Part shown: positions 62,905-64,000 of the stretch, piece by piece
Layout of the letters: the number at the start of each line of letters is the position of its first letter
Numbering within the stretch: position 1 is the stretch's first letter
Assembly (NCBI RefSeq): GCF_014637725.1
Contig: NZ_BMFC01000003.1
Location: 248,001 to 312,000 of the forward strand
DNA length: 64,000 nt
Direction of reading: 5' to 3'
Source: Marivita lacus
GTDB taxonomy: Bacteria > Pseudomonadota > Alphaproteobacteria > Rhodobacterales > Rhodobacteraceae
Notes under the pieces: model-generated
Seen by the model: only the letters and a program-made list of their open reading frames with translations
What the model was told of the DNA's origin: nothing
Database searches by the model: none
Made by a program: the position numbers and the translations under genes

Positions 62905-64000
62905 GCGGGCACCTCGGATGCCGCCGATGTGCGCGGCTGTCGGAAGGGGCGGGCCGCAAGATGCAGCAGCCCCGCCGCCATCACCAGACCGACCAGGGAC
63001 GGCAGGTAGATCAGCGGCCACAGCGCCGCGTTGTTGCGCGTGGGGTCTGTGACGGCGCTTTCCACCAGTTTGATCACCACCAGCAGGAAAATCGCCACCA
63101 CGATCTGTCGCCCCACGCCGAACCGGCTGAAACTGCCGGTCATCAGCGTCGAAAACCCGATCAGCGTCGCCACAAGCCCCAGAAGGGCCTGCTGGAAGCG
63201 CCCGTGCAGTTCCTCGTTGATCCGCGCCAGCGGCACGTCGGTCAACAGCGCCATCGCCTCGGGCTCGGTCAGCAGGCTCCATGTCGACAGATGCCGGGGC
63301 CGCAGGGTGAGGCTCTGGTTCTGCACGATCAACGTGCTGATGTCATACGTGAAATCCTGAAACACCGTGGTGGACAGCCTGCGTGTCTCGGCTTGCAGGG
63401 TCTGGGCCAACCCGCTCACCATGACAAGGCGCGGGCCTTGTTCGGCCTGCACCACATAGGCGCGTTCGGCGGTATAGGTCACCTCGCGGTCGGCCTGCCG
63501 CCGGTCCGACAGGTACACGTCGCGCAACTCGCCCTCGGGCGTGATCTCGCGAATGAAAAACGTCACGCCCGGGCCGGGATGCAGGAACGCGCCCTCGCGC
63601 AGCAGCCGCGCGCTGACCGAGCCCGAGATCTCGACCTCGCGCTCTTTCAACTGCGCCACCGAGGCGGGCACCAGCACATGCGTCAGCACCGACAGCATCA
63701 GGGCCACGACCACGCCGAACATCAGCACAGGCCGCGCCAGCCGCCACGGGCTGTAGCCGGTCGCCTGCATCACGGTCAGTTCGGAATCGCCCATCAGCCG
63801 GTTCGTGACATAGACAGCCGCCGCAAAGGACGCCATCGGCAGCACCAGCGCGATCACGCCCGGCAAGCTCAGCGCGGTGAATTCAAGGAACACCCCCGCC
63901 GAATGGCCATCCGCAATCAGCCGGTCGAACAGCACCACGGCACGGTTCACCCAGTAGACGGCGACCAGCACAAGCGCGAAGAACCCAAAGAGGACCATGA
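62901..64000 (-). CDS. lptF: LPS export permease LptF, 5' end outside the window
   Basis: At least 366 codons are visible. The frame is open to the right edge, and the first ATG in the window (63996-63998) would start directly at a TM segment, where family members normally have about 10-15 residues before it, so the true start probably lies outside. TM segments, the coupling-helix region DSELTVMQATGYSPWRLARP, the periplasmic domain and C-terminal TM segments (VVAIFLLVVIKLVESAV, LPSLVGLVMAAGLLHL) match LptF. It begins the lptF-lptG-lptD-surA-pdxA-rsmA series. Confidence 0.93.
   Translation of the reverse strand, partial: MVLFGFFALVLVAVYWVNRAVVLFDRLIADGHSAGVFLEFTALSLPGVIALVLPMASFAAAVYVTNRLMGDSELTVMQATGYSPWRLARPVLMFGVVVALMLSVLTHVLVPASVAQLKEREVEISGSVSARLLREGAFLHPGPGVTFFIREITPEGELRDVYLSDRRQADREVTYTAERAYVVQAEQGPRLVMVSGLAQTLQAETRRLSTTVFQDFTYDISTLIVQNQSLTLRPRHLSTWSLLTEPEAMALLTDVPLARINEELHGRFQQALLGLVATLIGFSTLMTGSFSRFGVGRQIVVAIFLLVVIKLVESAVTDPTRNNAALWPLIYLPSLVGLVMAAGLLHLAARPFRQPRTSAASEVPA

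Overview
The window looks like chromosomal DNA of a marine alphaproteobacterium of the order Rhodobacterales, most likely the Roseobacter group. Codon use is uniformly GC-rich. The gene content and order fit that group: an endolysin plus gene-transfer-agent (GTA) type 3-TM holin next to ccmF-ccmH, trpG-trpD-trpC-moaC-moeA-lexA, rpsF-rpsR-rplI with extended S6 and L9 tails, lptF-lptG-lptD-surA-pdxA-rsmA, a GTTC-N7-GTTC SOS box, and the short palindromic intergenic repeats seen in this group. I see no insertion sequence, prophage, CRISPR array, integrase or rRNA. Almost the whole window is vertically inherited housekeeping DNA. One tRNA gene, tRNA-Leu(UAG), is present.

Layout. 1-2.5 kb: the start of selO, a membrane-anchored CBS protein, an acetyltransferase and a nucleoside hydrolase. 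2.6-6.4 kb: zwf-pgl-pgi behind a LacI-type operator (upper Entner-Doudoroff and pentose phosphate entry). 6.4-8.6 kb: thioesterase and cupin, then the GTA-type lysis pair. 8.7-12 kb: ccmF-ccmH and a PaaG-like crotonase. 12-17 kb: gltA, gltX and comEC. 17-22.6 kb: the trpGD-ung-trpC-moaC-moeA series ending at self-regulated lexA. 22.7-24.4 kb: a divergent polysaccharide deacetylase with a long disordered region. 24.4-27.2 kb: a corrinoid/homocysteine methyltransferase cluster with DUF1638 and an easily missed 57-residue membrane protein, probably part of a split B12-dependent methionine synthase.

27.4-32.1 kb: an alpha/beta hydrolase-OsmC fusion, an EEP-family hydrolase, a DUF3445 protein, a lytic transglycosylase and an unrecognised two-TM protein. 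32.4-36.2 kb: glnB-glnA, the NAD(P)H-hydrate repair enzyme and the tRNA. 36.3-39.3 kb: a hybrid histidine kinase behind a small exported molybdopterin-oxidoreductase-fold protein. 39.7-43.4 kb: a TPR methyltransferase, trigger factor and an enolase-superfamily enzyme. 43.5-47.8 kb: ribosomal proteins, small exported or membrane proteins, YceI and a cytochrome b561-YceI fusion. 48-50.3 kb: fabD-fabG-acpP. 50.3-53.8 kb: mazG, an M20 amidohydrolase, agmatinase and a DUF1499 protein. 53.8-56.5 kb: prfA-prmC and a DUF4167 protein. 56.5-64 kb: rsmA, pdxA, surA, lptD, lptG and lptF, the last cut by the window edge.

The most interesting points are the separately sited GTA lysis cassette with a CtrA-like site, the split methionine synthase cluster with its undescribed small membrane partner, the exported-sensor/hybrid-kinase pair, the cytochrome b561-YceI fusion, the (DRG)11 tail of ribosomal protein S6, and three families of intergenic repeats, one of which occurs as tandem pairs of palindromes centred on GTCGAC. 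I did not find a clearly novel defence or mobile system.
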